This document shows positions 1 to 8,547 of a DNA stretch of 64,000 nucleotides, piece after piece (positions within the stretch are counted from its first letter, which is position 1; every line of letters starts with the position of its first letter). Source of the stretch: Lactococcus hircilactis (GTDB taxonomy: Bacteria > Bacillota > Bacilli > Lactobacillales > Streptococcaceae); assembly GCF_009601015.1 (NCBI RefSeq), contig NZ_WITJ01000006.1:99183-163182 (forward strand). Direction: 5' to 3'. The notes beneath the pieces are model-generated. The model was not told the DNA's origin. It saw only the letters and a program-made list of their open reading frames with translations, and made no database searches. The position numbers were made by a program, and so were the translations under genes.

Positions 1-50
1 GGACAAGCTATCCTGATTTCTTTTCAGATCTGGAAAGTTTGATGCCATGA
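1..50 (+). CDS. aroA: 3-phosphoshikimate 1-carboxyvinyltransferase (EPSP synthase), C-terminal end only
   Basis: The window opens inside this gene. Read in the frame that ends at the TGA at 48-50, the last residues are TSYPDFFSDLESLMP, which matches the usual EPSP synthase C-terminus (SYPxFFxDLxxL). The stop overlaps the aroK start as ATGA, so the two genes are translationally coupled. Only 15 residues are visible; the identification rests on that tail and on the aroK-pheA context. Confidence 0.75.
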   Translation, partial: TSYPDFFSDLESLMP

Positions 51-544
51 GCGTGATTTTGATCGGATTTATGGGAGCTGGAAAAAGTACAGTAGCAAAG
101 GCATTATCGGCAGATTATATTGATTTGGATCGAGTGATTGAACGTCAGATTCAACGCTCGATTGCATCTTATTTTGAGGAATTTGGTGAAGCACAATTTC
201 GTGTGCTTGAAGGAGAAGTGTTGGCTGAGCAGCTCAAGAAGAATCTCCCGATTGCGACAGGTGGTGGAATTGTTGAGCGAATCGAAAATCGTAAACTTTT
301 AAAGCAGCACATGCAAGTGGTTTATCTAAAGGCGGATTTTTCAGTGCTTTTTGATCGAATTTTAAATGATGCGACGCATGTGCGTCCACTGGCAAAAAAT
401 GGCGAAGCAGTGCTTAAAGCACGCTATTTAGCGCGTGAAAAATATTATGAAACATTGGCGAATTTGGTCATTAATGTGAATCAAAAAACACCTGAAGAAA
501 TCGCACGTCACATACGAGAGTGGCAAAAGGAGGGGGAAATTTAA
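47..544 (+). CDS. aroK: shikimate kinase
   Basis: Phosphorylates shikimate with ATP in the chorismate pathway, in the cytoplasm. At 165 residues it is of normal length. The P-loop GFMGAGKS is at residues 7-14, the shikimate-binding DLD at about 26-28, and the GGG substrate loop at 72-74. The HVRPL stretch near residue 113 fits the lid arginine. The start ATG overlaps the aroA stop, and pheA begins 2 nt after the aroK stop, so aroA-aroK-pheA is one operon, the arrangement known from lactococci. Confidence 0.93.
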   Translation: MSVILIGFMGAGKSTVAKALSADYIDLDRVIERQIQRSIASYFEEFGEAQFRVLEGEVLAEQLKKNLPIATGGGIVERIENRKLLKQHMQVVYLKADFSVLFDRILNDATHVRPLAKNGEAVLKARYLAREKYYETLANLVINVNQKTPEEIARHIREWQKEGEI

Positions 545-545
545 A

Positions 546-1370
546 ATGGAAGTGGCATATTTAGGTCCGATTGGTTCTTTTTCGTATCGGGCAGTCAAAC
601 TTGCGTTTCCGGATGCAAAATTAACGCCCGTTGCAACGCTTGTGGATGTCATCGAGGCTTATGAAGAAGGACGGGTGGATCTGGCACTGGTACCGATTGA
701 AAATTCGATTGAAGGACCTGTGAATCTTACGATTGATCAATTATTCCATCAGAGTTCAGCACATGTTGTCGCAGAAATTGTGCTTCCGATTGTTCAAAAT
801 TTACTTGTTGTGGACGCCAAACGGGCACCTGAAAAAATATTTTCGCATCCACAAGCACTGGCTCAAACAAGAGAATATTTATCTGAGCATTTTCCACAAG
901 CAAGCAGCGTTCCTGTAGCATCAACAGCACTCGCTGCGGAAATTGTTCAACAGCATCCAACACTTGCTTATGCTGCAGTCGCAAATCTTGATGCGGCAGA
1001 TTTTTACGGACTTGTGCCATTGGCAAAAGGCATTCAGGATGTTGCGCAAAATAACACACGATTTTGGGTTTTAGGGGAAAAACAGCCTCACATTGCGCTG
1101 CCTTCTACAGCACAAAAAGTAACTTTGGCGCTGACTTTGCCTGAAAATTTACCGGGCGCATTGCATAAAGCAATCTCAACGTTTGCTTGGCGGGGAATTG
1201 ATATGACAAAAATCGAATCTCGTCCATTAAAAACCGTTTTAGGACAATATTTCTTTATTATTGATCTTGTCAGTAATGACAACATTAAATATGCTTGTAA
1301 AGAAATGGAAAGTTTAGGGATTACAGTCAGAAACCTTGGAAAATACTGCATTTATGAAGGGGAGAAATGA
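546..1370 (+). CDS. pheA: prephenate dehydratase (monofunctional, with ACT domain)
   Basis: Converts prephenate to phenylpyruvate for phenylalanine synthesis. The catalytic domain spans residues 1 to about 180 and contains the family motif TRF at 171-173. The C-terminal ACT regulatory domain carries PGAL at 203-206 and ESRP at 224-227, the phenylalanine-binding signatures, so feedback inhibition by Phe is expected. No chorismate mutase domain is fused, unlike the E. coli enzyme. Its last codons overlap the next gene (ATGA). Confidence 0.93.
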   Translation: MEVAYLGPIGSFSYRAVKLAFPDAKLTPVATLVDVIEAYEEGRVDLALVPIENSIEGPVNLTIDQLFHQSSAHVVAEIVLPIVQNLLVVDAKRAPEKIFSHPQALAQTREYLSEHFPQASSVPVASTALAAEIVQQHPTLAYAAVANLDAADFYGLVPLAKGIQDVAQNNTRFWVLGEKQPHIALPSTAQKVTLALTLPENLPGALHKAISTFAWRGIDMTKIESRPLKTVLGQYFFIIDLVSNDNIKYACKEMESLGITVRNLGKYCIYEGEK

Positions 1371-1960
1371 AAATTTATTTTGTGCGTCACGGAAAAACAC
1401 AGTGGAATTTAGAGCGTCGCTTGCAGGGGCAAACTGGAGATTCTCCGCTTTTGAGTGAGGCTTATGGACAGATTTCACGCGTTCATGAGTATTTGAGTAC
1501 AGTTCCGATTGATTTGGTCCTTTCAAGTCCGTCAAAACGAGCAGTGACGACGAGCAAGCTTTTGACAGAACTTCCGATCAGTACTGACAAGAGATTGGCC
1601 GAGTGGAATTTTGGGGCATTAGAAGGCAAACCAATAAAAGAGGCGATTGCGCTTTATCCAGAAGAGATGCGGACGTCACGTTATGATTTGGCGCATTTTG
1701 ATGGGTCTGCTTTTGGGGCAGAATCTGTTTTGTCAGTACTGACAAGATTTGACACACTGGCACAGACGCTCTTAGACAGTGGGAAACAAAACGTTTTACT
1801 GGTGGGACATGGTGCAAGTGGGACCGCTGGAATGCGCCATTTAGCAGGATTTCCAATTGAGGAATTGCGTGCTGAGGGCGGATTAAATAATAATTCTCTG
1901 ACGATTTTGGAGTCGAAAAATCAAGGGTTTGAGATGAAACTTTGGAATCAGAGCTTATAA
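1367..1960 (+). CDS. histidine phosphatase family protein (phosphoglycerate mutase-like)
   Basis: A 197-residue member of the two-histidine phosphatase superfamily. The RHG catalytic motif is at residues 7-9 and the second catalytic histidine is in VGHGASG near residue 147. The size and the RLQGQTGDSPL segment resemble small phosphatases of the CobC/YhfR group rather than the glycolytic mutase; the substrate is not readable. It overlaps pheA by 4 nt and so ends the aromatic operon. Two copies of the iterated palindrome (1576 degenerate, 1731 exact) lie inside it and encode ISTD and SVLT. Confidence 0.8.
   Translation: MKIYFVRHGKTQWNLERRLQGQTGDSPLLSEAYGQISRVHEYLSTVPIDLVLSSPSKRAVTTSKLLTELPISTDKRLAEWNFGALEGKPIKEAIALYPEEMRTSRYDLAHFDGSAFGAESVLSVLTRFDTLAQTLLDSGKQNVLLVGHGASGTAGMRHLAGFPIEELRAEGGLNNNSLTILESKNQGFEMKLWNQSL
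1731..1744. repeat. iterated palindrome, exact copy
   Basis: TGTCAGTACTGACA inside the histidine phosphatase gene; a 12/14 match also lies at 1576-1589. Confidence 0.9.
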
Positions 1961-1963
1961 AAA

Positions 1964-2020
1964 ATGCAAAAGACAGAAAAGAGCAGACCTGCTTATTCCG
2001 TTTTTTTTATTGCATTTTGA
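1964..2020 (+). terminator. possible terminator of the aromatic operon
   Basis: An outer ATGCAA/TTGCAT pair surrounds an inner GAGCAG/CTGCTT-like stem and eight T residues (2001-2008). The structure is imperfect, so this is a weak call. Confidence 0.35.
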
Positions 2021-2038
2021 GAATAAAATCATTATACT
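2010..2038 (+). promoter_or_regulatory. recD2 promoter placing the start point at the ATG
   Basis: TTGCAT (2010-2015), 17-nt spacer, TATACT (2033-2038). Only 6 nt separate the -10 box from the recD2 ATG at 2045, so transcription should begin at or next to the start codon and the mRNA would have no leader or ribosome-binding site. Confidence 0.6.
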
Positions 2039-2044
2039 TAAAGA

Positions 2045-4483
2045 ATGAACGACAAAATCTATTTTACTGGTGAAATTGCTGCGCTCTTTTTTTCGAACTC
2101 AAGTAATTTTTATAAGGTATTACTTCTTGAAATTGACGATACGAATGCAGACTATGAAGACAGTGAAATCGTTGTGACAGGAACAATTGGTGAAGTGATT
2201 GAAGGCGATTCTTACACGTTTTTTGGGCATTTAACCACACATCCTAAATATGGTGAGCAGTTAGCTGTTGAAACTTATGAAAAAGCTGTTCCGACAAGTA
2301 CAGCAGGATTAATCAACTATTTTTCTTCTGATAAATTTCCTGGCGTGGGAAAGAAAACGGCGGAAAAAATTGTCGCACGGTTTAAAGAAAATACGGTAGA
2401 TCACATTCTTGAAGCACCAGAAGCGATTTCAGATTTACTTACACCTGCAAAACATAAACAATTTATTAAAAAATTAAGAGAAAATCATGGGATGGAAAAA
2501 ATCCTCTCAAAGCTTGCTGAATACGGACTTTCAAGTAAACAAACTTTCCAAATTTATGAAATTTATAAGGAAAAAACATTAGAAATTATCGAAGAAAATC
2601 CATATCTTTTAGTTGAAGAGGTGAAGGGAGTTGGATTTAAAACTGCCGATCAAATGGCTAAAAATCTAGGAATCACATCAGACAGTGAGGAACGCTTCAA
2701 AGCAGCGCTCATGCACATCTTAAAGACAGACCCGATGGAGAGTGGAGATACTTATATTGAAGCTAAAACCTTACTTGATCGCACAGTGATGCTTTTGGAA
2801 GAAAGTAGAAAAGTTGAAGTGGCCACAGAAAAAGTTGCCAACGCACTACTTTCGCTTTTAGAAGAAGGTAAAATTCAAAAAGAAGGAACAAAACTTTTTG
2901 AAAATAGCTTATTTTTTGCCGAAGAGGGGATTAAAAAAAGTCTGTCAGCACTGACAAAGCGCCACGGACAAGATTTTAAAGAAGAAAAACTGCTGTCAGT
3001 ACTGACAGAAATTGAAAAAGATTTGGGAATCACTTATGACGTCCTGCAAAAGCAGGCGATTATTGGGGCGATGAATCACCAATTTTTTGTATTGACGGGC
3101 GGACCAGGGACAGGAAAAACCACAATCATCAATGGATTTATTGAACTTTATTCAAGAATTTATAAGGTTGATTTGGATGAAACGCATTATAACGATGCTT
3201 TATTTCCGATTTTACTTGCAGCACCGACTGGACGTGCCAGTCGCCGGATGAATGAACTGACGGGACTTTCAGCAGCAACGTTGCATCGGCATCTCGGATT
3301 GAACACAGATGATGCTGAAGATGAAAAAGGGCAAGAACTATCAGGATCGCTTTTGATCGTGGATGAATTTTCAATGGTGGATACGTGGCTTGCCAACAAA
3401 CTGTTTCAAGCAATTCCTGCATCAATGAAAGTGTTGCTTGTAGGAGACAGTGACCAGCTGCCTTCTGTTGGTCCTGGACAGGTGTTTGCAGATTTATTGC
3501 GGAGCGATAAAATTCCAGCAGTTCGACTCAATAAAATTTTTCGCCAAGATTCAGATTCCACGATTACATCGCTCGCACATGCCATCAAAGAAGGACAACT
3601 TCCAAAGGATTTTACAGCGAAAAAAAAGGATCGTTCTTATTTTGAAAGTTCCACGCAACAGGTGCCCGAATTCATTTCACAGATAGCTACTGCTTGGAAA
3701 AAAAGGGGAAATGATCCTTTTGAACTTCAAATTTTAGCCCCCATGTATAAAGGGCAAGCTGGAATTAATCACCTCAATGCACTGTTACAAGAATTGTTTA
3801 ATCCTAAAGGAGACCGCCTTGAATTTAACTTCAATACCGTCCAATATCGCGCCGGAGATAAGATTTTACATCTGGTCAATGATGCACAAGCCAATGTTTT
3901 TAATGGTGATTTAGGCGTTATTACGGATCTTGTCGCAGCAAAATTTACAGACAGTAAACAAGATGAGATCATCATGGATTTTGATGGACAAGAACTGACC
4001 TACCCCCGTGCAGAGTGGTATAAAATAACTTTAGCTTATGCGATGTCGATCCATAAATCACAAGGTTCAGAATTTTCTACCGTCATTGTTCCAATGGTTT
4101 CAAGCTACTCACGCATGCTTGAGCGAAACCTCCTATATACAGCAGTGACACGTGCCAAACAAAGCTTGATTTTATTAGGAGAATCACGTGCATTTGCCCA
4201 AGCTGTAGCCAAAGAAGGATCAAATAGAAAAACCTATTTAGTTGAGCGATTGACCGATGAAACACAAAAAACAACGGACACGCTAGAGGTCAGCTTACAC
4301 ACACAAAAAAAATCATCACTTCCAAAAAAAGAAAGTTCAAATGAACTCACCCTCTTTTCAGAAGATGAGCCGATTAGCACTCAAAGTTACGCATTGACTG
4401 AAAAAATGATTCAATCCGGTGAGATTGATCCCCTTATTGGACTCACACCAACAGATCTTAAAATTTTTCAAGTCAAAGCATAA
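2045..4483 (+). CDS. recD2: RecD2-type ATP-dependent DNA helicase
   Basis: A superfamily 1B 5'-3' helicase that acts in DNA repair without RecBC. The 812 residues begin with an OB-like N-terminal domain, then helix-hairpin-helix segments (VKGVGFKTAD at about 196), followed by the helicase core with Walker A GGPGTGKTT near 351 and Walker B LIVDEFSMVD near 436. The late motif AYAMSIHKSQGSEF near 665 and the VTRAK motif near 700 complete it. No Shine-Dalgarno precedes the ATG. Two palindrome copies (2943, 2994) lie between the HhH region and the helicase core and encode LSALT and LSVLT, apparently in a linker. Confidence 0.92.
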   Translation: MNDKIYFTGEIAALFFSNSSNFYKVLLLEIDDTNADYEDSEIVVTGTIGEVIEGDSYTFFGHLTTHPKYGEQLAVETYEKAVPTSTAGLINYFSSDKFPGVGKKTAEKIVARFKENTVDHILEAPEAISDLLTPAKHKQFIKKLRENHGMEKILSKLAEYGLSSKQTFQIYEIYKEKTLEIIEENPYLLVEEVKGVGFKTADQMAKNLGITSDSEERFKAALMHILKTDPMESGDTYIEAKTLLDRTVMLLEESRKVEVATEKVANALLSLLEEGKIQKEGTKLFENSLFFAEEGIKKSLSALTKRHGQDFKEEKLLSVLTEIEKDLGITYDVLQKQAIIGAMNHQFFVLTGGPGTGKTTIINGFIELYSRIYKVDLDETHYNDALFPILLAAPTGRASRRMNELTGLSAATLHRHLGLNTDDAEDEKGQELSGSLLIVDEFSMVDTWLANKLFQAIPASMKVLLVGDSDQLPSVGPGQVFADLLRSDKIPAVRLNKIFRQDSDSTITSLAHAIKEGQLPKDFTAKKKDRSYFESSTQQVPEFISQIATAWKKRGNDPFELQILAPMYKGQAGINHLNALLQELFNPKGDRLEFNFNTVQYRAGDKILHLVNDAQANVFNGDLGVITDLVAAKFTDSKQDEIIMDFDGQELTYPRAEWYKITLAYAMSIHKSQGSEFSTVIVPMVSSYSRMLERNLLYTAVTRAKQSLILLGESRAFAQAVAKEGSNRKTYLVERLTDETQKTTDTLEVSLHTQKKSSLPKKESSNELTLFSEDEPISTQSYALTEKMIQSGEIDPLIGLTPTDLKIFQVKA
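2943..3007. repeat. iterated palindrome, two exact copies inside recD2
   Basis: TGTCAGCACTGACA at 2943-2956 and TGTCAGTACTGACA at 2994-3007, both in the frame that reads SALT/SVLT. Confidence 0.9.
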
Positions 4484-4516
4484 AAATAAGGTGTCAGGAC
4501 TCAAAAAGGAGATTAC

Positions 4517-5362
4517 ATGACAAAAATTGCAATACTTTCTGATATTCATGGCAATCAGACCGCATTTGAAGCCGTTTTGGAAGATTCCAAAAAAGAAAAC
4601 GTAGAAGAATATTGGATTTTGGGAGATCTATTTTTACCCGGACCCGCACATCAGGACATGATTGATCTGATGAAAAAAATGCCTATCACTATCATGGTGA
4701 AAGGGAATTGGGAAGATTGTGTATTAGAAATTTTGGATGGTACAACGTTAGATGATGCTTCAGAGGTTTACATCGCACGATTGAGTGAGTATTTATGCGA
4801 ACATTTAACTCCTGAGAGCATTCAAATGATCCGTGATCTCCCATTGGTTGATCATCGCATCATTCATGGACTAACGATAGGAATTTCGCATAATCAACGC
4901 GATAAAAATTGGGGAGGAGCGTTACTCCCATCCTCAAATCAGCAGAATTTTGATGCGCTTTTTACAAAAGATCAAGACATCGCAATCTATGGACACGTGC
5001 ATCACCAAATGCTGAGATATAGCTCAGATGATCGCTTAATCATCAATCCAGGAACAGTCGGCCAACCCTTTTCATTTTGGAAAAAATTAAGAAAGGATCG
5101 CCGCGCACAATATACGATTTTAGAGATTGATCACGCACAACACGTGGATGTTCATTTTAAAAAAGTCGCCTATGACATCGACATTGAACAAGCTTATGCC
5201 AAAAAAAATGAGCTTCCTTATCTTGAACTTTATGAAGAACAACTCAACACAGGCATCACTCATACTCATGACCTTGATTTTCTTGAAAAAATAAACCAAG
5301 AAAATGGCTATGTTGATGCTGTCAAAGATTATTTTAACAAAAAAACACGCGTGCCAAAGTGA
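4517..5362 (+). CDS. metallophosphoesterase, YfcE/calcineurin-like family
   Basis: A 281-residue phosphoesterase. The metal-binding motifs are in order: DIHGN at residues 9-13, GD in LGDLFLPG, GNWED near 67-71, a histidine in GISHN near 120, and YGHVHHQ near 158. The N-terminal 200 residues are the catalytic fold; the last 60, lysine/tyrosine rich, are not assignable. It has a good ribosome-binding site (AAAAAGGAG) and follows recD2 by 33 nt. The substrate is unknown. Confidence 0.8.
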   Translation: MTKIAILSDIHGNQTAFEAVLEDSKKENVEEYWILGDLFLPGPAHQDMIDLMKKMPITIMVKGNWEDCVLEILDGTTLDDASEVYIARLSEYLCEHLTPESIQMIRDLPLVDHRIIHGLTIGISHNQRDKNWGGALLPSSNQQNFDALFTKDQDIAIYGHVHHQMLRYSSDDRLIINPGTVGQPFSFWKKLRKDRRAQYTILEIDHAQHVDVHFKKVAYDIDIEQAYAKKNELPYLELYEEQLNTGITHTHDLDFLEKINQENGYVDAVKDYFNKKTRVPK

Positions 5363-5376
5363 TCGTGTGTTTTTTG
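5342..5376 (+). terminator. terminator of the metallophosphoesterase gene
   Basis: ACACG/CGTGT arms flank the stop codon and are followed by a run of T (5369-5375) that runs into a palindrome copy. Confidence 0.5.
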
Positions 5377-5418
5377 TCAGTGCTGACAGAAAAATAAAAA
5401 AGCTTGTCAGTACTGACA
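5375..5418. repeat. iterated palindrome, two exact copies; likely terminator of rpsT
   Basis: TGTCAGTGCTGACA (5375-5388) and TGTCAGTACTGACA (5405-5418, extended by CT/AG). On the minus strand the second copy is followed by CTTTTTTATTTTT, so it forms a complete intrinsic terminator for rpsT. This shows the repeat can serve as a terminator stem. Confidence 0.8.
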
Positions 5419-5428
5419 AGACAATTTA

Positions 5429-5662
5429 TTATCCCAATTTAGCAGCAAGACGTGATTTATCACGTGCAGCTTTGTTAGCATGGATAAGGCCTTTTGAAGC
5501 AGCTTTATCGATTGCTGATGAAGCGGCTTTGAAAGTATCTTCACTTGGAGCTGCTACAAATTTTTTGATTGAAGTCCGCATTGCAGATTTTTGTTCTGAG
5601 TTGCGAACGTTAGCAGCAGTGTTCAATTCAGCACGTTTGATTGCAGATTTGATATTAGCCAT
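5429..5662 (-). CDS. rpsT: 30S ribosomal protein S20
   Basis: 77 residues beginning [14 protein letters not shown], the typical S20 N-terminus, rich in lysine and alanine throughout. S20 binds 16S rRNA early in small-subunit assembly. The gene is monocistronic, with GGAGGACAAA before the ATG, a consensus promoter upstream and a palindrome-based terminator downstream. Confidence 0.97.
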   Translation of the reverse strand: MANIKSAIKRAELNTAANVRNSEQKSAMRTSIKKFVAAPSEDTFKAASSAIDKAASKGLIHANKAARDKSRLAAKLG

Positions 5663-5693
5663 TTTGTCCTCCCAATTTTTTTAATACCTATTA

Positions 5694-5722
5694 ATTATAC
5701 AGAAAAAAACAGGATTTGTAAA
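5694..5722 (-). promoter_or_regulatory. rpsT promoter
   Basis: On the minus strand TTTACA (5722-5717), 17-nt spacer, TATAAT (5699-5694). Confidence 0.8.
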
Positions 5723-5989
5723 CCATTGACCACCATGTTTTTAAAAATACATGCCGCTATTTGTTAAAGCACGTGACTTTTATTGTAATATCCTCATAAT
5801 AATAGTAAAATTAGATGAGGACGTGATTCATTGATTTGTCAAATGAATTTTACAGCTCAATGATTTTTTTATCAAGAATAATCATGATAAAATAAATCTG
5901 TATTTATTATTGATTAAGATTATATTTCTGTCTTTACGCCCATTTTTAGGACATAAAATTGAAAAAATCTTAAAATTTTGGAGGTAAAC
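5700..5989. promoter_or_regulatory. intergenic region upstream of cydABCD with two inverted repeats
   Basis: 290 bp without a gene. It holds a 7-bp inverted repeat TCCTCAT (5791-5797)/ATGAGGA (5815-5821) and another TTTATCA (5868-5874)/TGATAAA (5885-5891). Neither matches an operator I can name with confidence; both lie where regulation of the oxidase operon would be expected. I see no canonical -35/-10 pair that stands out. Confidence 0.35.
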
Positions 5990-7420
5990 ATGTTAACTAT
6001 TGAAAATTTAGCTCGTTTTCAATTTGGAATGACCACTGTTTTCCATTTCTTCTTTGTTCCGTTTTCAGTCGGAATGCTTTTCATGACTTTTTTATTGGAA
6101 TGCATTTATGTGAAAACAAAAGATGAAAAGTGGAAACAACGCACGAAGTTCTTCGGATCAATCATGCTGCTAAGCTTTGCAGTAGGGGTTGTTACTGGGA
6201 TTATTCAAGAATTTCAATTTGGGATGAACTGGTCAGATTATTCTCGTTTTGTAGGAGATATTTTCGGCGCACCACTCGCAGTTGAGGCTCTACTTGCCTT
6301 CTTTATGGAATCCACCTTCCTTGGGATTTGGATGTTTGGCTGGGATCGACTCAATAAAAAAGTCCACCTTTTGACGATTGGACTCACATTTTTTGGATCT
6401 GTGCTCAGTAGTTTATGGATTTTAACAGCGAATAGTTTTATGCAAAAGCCAGTCGGCTATGAAGTCGTCGATGGGCGTGCAACATTGACAAACTTTTTTG
6501 CTCTGGTTACAAACAGTCAAACAATCCTTGAGTTTTCACACGTGGTCACAGGGTTCTTTTTAATGGGAGGATTTGCAGTAGCTGGGATTTCAGCCTTCCA
6601 AATCTTGAAAAAACGTGGGGATGCAAACTTTTGGAAACCTGTTTTACGCGTTGGTCTTTTAATTGCATTGATTGGTTCTGTTGGGAACTTTGTTGCTGGC
6701 GATCAACAAATGCTTGAAGTGAAAAATTCACAACCCATGAAATTTGCAGCCACTGAAGGAGTTTATGAAAGAACTGGCGATCCTGCAAGCTGGGATATGG
6801 TAGCGTTTTTCGATGAAGCGCAACACAAAGAAATTTTCGGCGTTCGTATTCCTTATCTTTTGTCTATTTTGACTTATCATAGACCTTCTGGATCAGTAGA
6901 AGGAATGAATGAAATCAATAAACAATTGCAAGAAAAATATGGATCCGATAAAAATTATTATCCACCGACAACGGTATTATTCTATACCTTCCGGATTATG
7001 GCTGGCTTAAGCATGTACTTCATTTTGACGTCCATTTTAGGCTTGTTCTTTACGCGAAAGAAAAAACCATGGATGTTTGGAAACAAAATCATGCTTCGAA
7101 TTTTTGGATGGTCGTTATTCCTTCCCTTTGCTGCCATCACCTCAGGGTGGCTCGTGACTGAACTTGGACGGTATCCATGGACGGTTTATGGCCTTTACAC
7201 AATCAAAGAATCTGTTTCACCTAATGTTTCTGTTGGTTCATTATTATTCTCAAATATTGTTTACTTCTTACTCTTTTCATTGCTTGGCGCTTTGATGATC
7301 ATGTACACACGGCGCATGATGATAAATAGTGATGTCGAACACGCTTCTACATCATACGTTGAGCTTGATCCATTTAGTAAAGAAGCATTTGAAGCAAAAG
7401 AAGAGGAGGAAAAAGAATGA
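5990..7420 (+). CDS. cydA: cytochrome bd ubiquinol/menaquinol oxidase subunit I
   Basis: Membrane subunit carrying hemes of the bd-type terminal oxidase, which reduces O2 with electrons from quinol. The start at 5990 is chosen because GGAGG lies 5 nt upstream; a TTG at 5978 would sit within that site. His19 in the VFHFFFVPF segment is the first heme ligand, LEFSHVVTGF holds the next histidine, and GWLVTELGRYPW is the conserved quinol-side motif. At 476 residues with a short Q-loop it belongs to the Gram-positive type. It overlaps cydB by 4 nt. Lactococci need external heme for this enzyme. Confidence 0.95.
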   Translation: MLTIENLARFQFGMTTVFHFFFVPFSVGMLFMTFLLECIYVKTKDEKWKQRTKFFGSIMLLSFAVGVVTGIIQEFQFGMNWSDYSRFVGDIFGAPLAVEALLAFFMESTFLGIWMFGWDRLNKKVHLLTIGLTFFGSVLSSLWILTANSFMQKPVGYEVVDGRATLTNFFALVTNSQTILEFSHVVTGFFLMGGFAVAGISAFQILKKRGDANFWKPVLRVGLLIALIGSVGNFVAGDQQMLEVKNSQPMKFAATEGVYERTGDPASWDMVAFFDEAQHKEIFGVRIPYLLSILTYHRPSGSVEGMNEINKQLQEKYGSDKNYYPPTTVLFYTFRIMAGLSMYFILTSILGLFFTRKKKPWMFGNKIMLRIFGWSLFLPFAAITSGWLVTELGRYPWTVYGLYTIKESVSPNVSVGSLLFSNIVYFLLFSLLGALMIMYTRRMMINSDVEHASTSYVELDPFSKEAFEAKEEEEKE

Positions 7421-8412
7421 CAGTGATGCAATTAATATGGTTTGTTCTTATCGGCGTTTTGTTTGCTGGTTTCTTCTTTTTAGAAGGATTTGACTTTGGT
7501 GTTGGAATGAGTGCGATGGTTCTTGCCAAAGATAAACGTGAAGTAGATCAAACCATTGGAGCGATTGGTCCAGTTTGGGACATGAATGAAGTTTGGCTTT
7601 TAACAGCTGGTGGTGCAATGTTTGCTTCATTTCCTTACTGGTACGCTTCATTATTCTCAGGATTTTATAACATTCTTTTATTAATCTTAGTTGGATTAAT
7701 TTTGCGCGGGGTTACTTTTGAGTTCCGCCACCACACACATTCTGAAAAAGCAAAAGCAGCATGGGTAAAAGTGCTTGGAATTGCCAGTTTTGCGATTCCG
7801 TTTCTGTTTGGATTACTCTTTACAGGAATGATTCAAGCGGTTCCAATGGATGCTAAAGGAAATGTTTACTCAACGTTTACGACATATGTTAACCCACTTT
7901 CTGTTGTAGGTGGTGTTGCTGTTGCTTTACTTTGTTTACTTCATGGGCTCAATTATTTAGCACTAAAAACCCAAGGAGAGTTAAGAACACGTGCGCATCA
8001 ATGGGCAAATAAACTCTATTTTGTTTTGTATGCAGGTGAAGTGGTCTTTGCAGTATTACTTGCAATTTACACGGATTTCTTACAAAAACATTTGATTGGG
8101 ACATTGATCACTTTAGTTTTGATTGTTGGATTATCTGTAATCGCTCATATCGCAGTGATGCAACACAAAGAAATGACGGCATTTCTTGCCTCAGGTTTGA
8201 CATTTATTTCATTAGTGGCTCTGATTTTCCAAGGCATGTTCCCTCGTGTGATGATTGCAAAAGATCCAGCACATTCAATCTTGATTAAACATGCGTCTTC
8301 AACACCATATACACTGAAGACCATGACGATTATTGTAGCATGTTTTTTACCATTTGTATTGATTTATATGGGCGTATCTTACTGGGTTTTCCGCAAACGT
8401 CTCACAAAATAA
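7417..8412 (+). CDS. cydB: cytochrome bd oxidase subunit II
   Basis: 331 residues, multi-pass membrane protein with the family N-terminus FFLEGFDFGVGM and the GPVWDMNEVWLL motif at about residues 50-61. It pairs with CydA. The ATGA overlap with cydA couples their translation. A terminator-like hairpin follows at 8429-8470, then a separate promoter for cydCD. Confidence 0.95.
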   Translation: MTVMQLIWFVLIGVLFAGFFFLEGFDFGVGMSAMVLAKDKREVDQTIGAIGPVWDMNEVWLLTAGGAMFASFPYWYASLFSGFYNILLLILVGLILRGVTFEFRHHTHSEKAKAAWVKVLGIASFAIPFLFGLLFTGMIQAVPMDAKGNVYSTFTTYVNPLSVVGGVAVALLCLLHGLNYLALKTQGELRTRAHQWANKLYFVLYAGEVVFAVLLAIYTDFLQKHLIGTLITLVLIVGLSVIAHIAVMQHKEMTAFLASGLTFISLVALIFQGMFPRVMIAKDPAHSILIKHASSTPYTLKTMTIIVACFLPFVLIYMGVSYWVFRKRLTK

Positions 8413-8428
8413 GCATTGAATTAAAAGC

Positions 8429-8470
8429 AGTGGTGTCAAGTTCTAAACTTAAGACCACTCTTTTTATTTT
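8429..8470 (+). terminator. hairpin and T-run after cydB
   Basis: AGTGGT/ACCACT outer arms with AAGTT/AACTT inside, then CTTTTTATTTT. It would reduce transcription from cydAB into cydCD. Confidence 0.6.
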
Positions 8471-8479
8471 AAAATCTAG

Positions 8480-8485
8480 TATAAT
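8480..8485 (+). promoter_or_regulatory. probable -10 box for cydCD
   Basis: TATAAT in the cydB-cydC gap, 62 nt before the next start codon. No good -35 box is visible at 17 nt. Confidence 0.4.
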
Positions 8486-8547
8486 GAAAAGAGCAATCAA
8501 CTATTCACTCCCCACTCGATTTAAAATAAAAATGAAAAGGAAATAAA

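Noticed and set aside
5304..5684. 126-residue plus-strand reading frame over rpsT
   Set aside because: It is the antisense of rpsT; rpsT has a promoter, RBS and full similarity.
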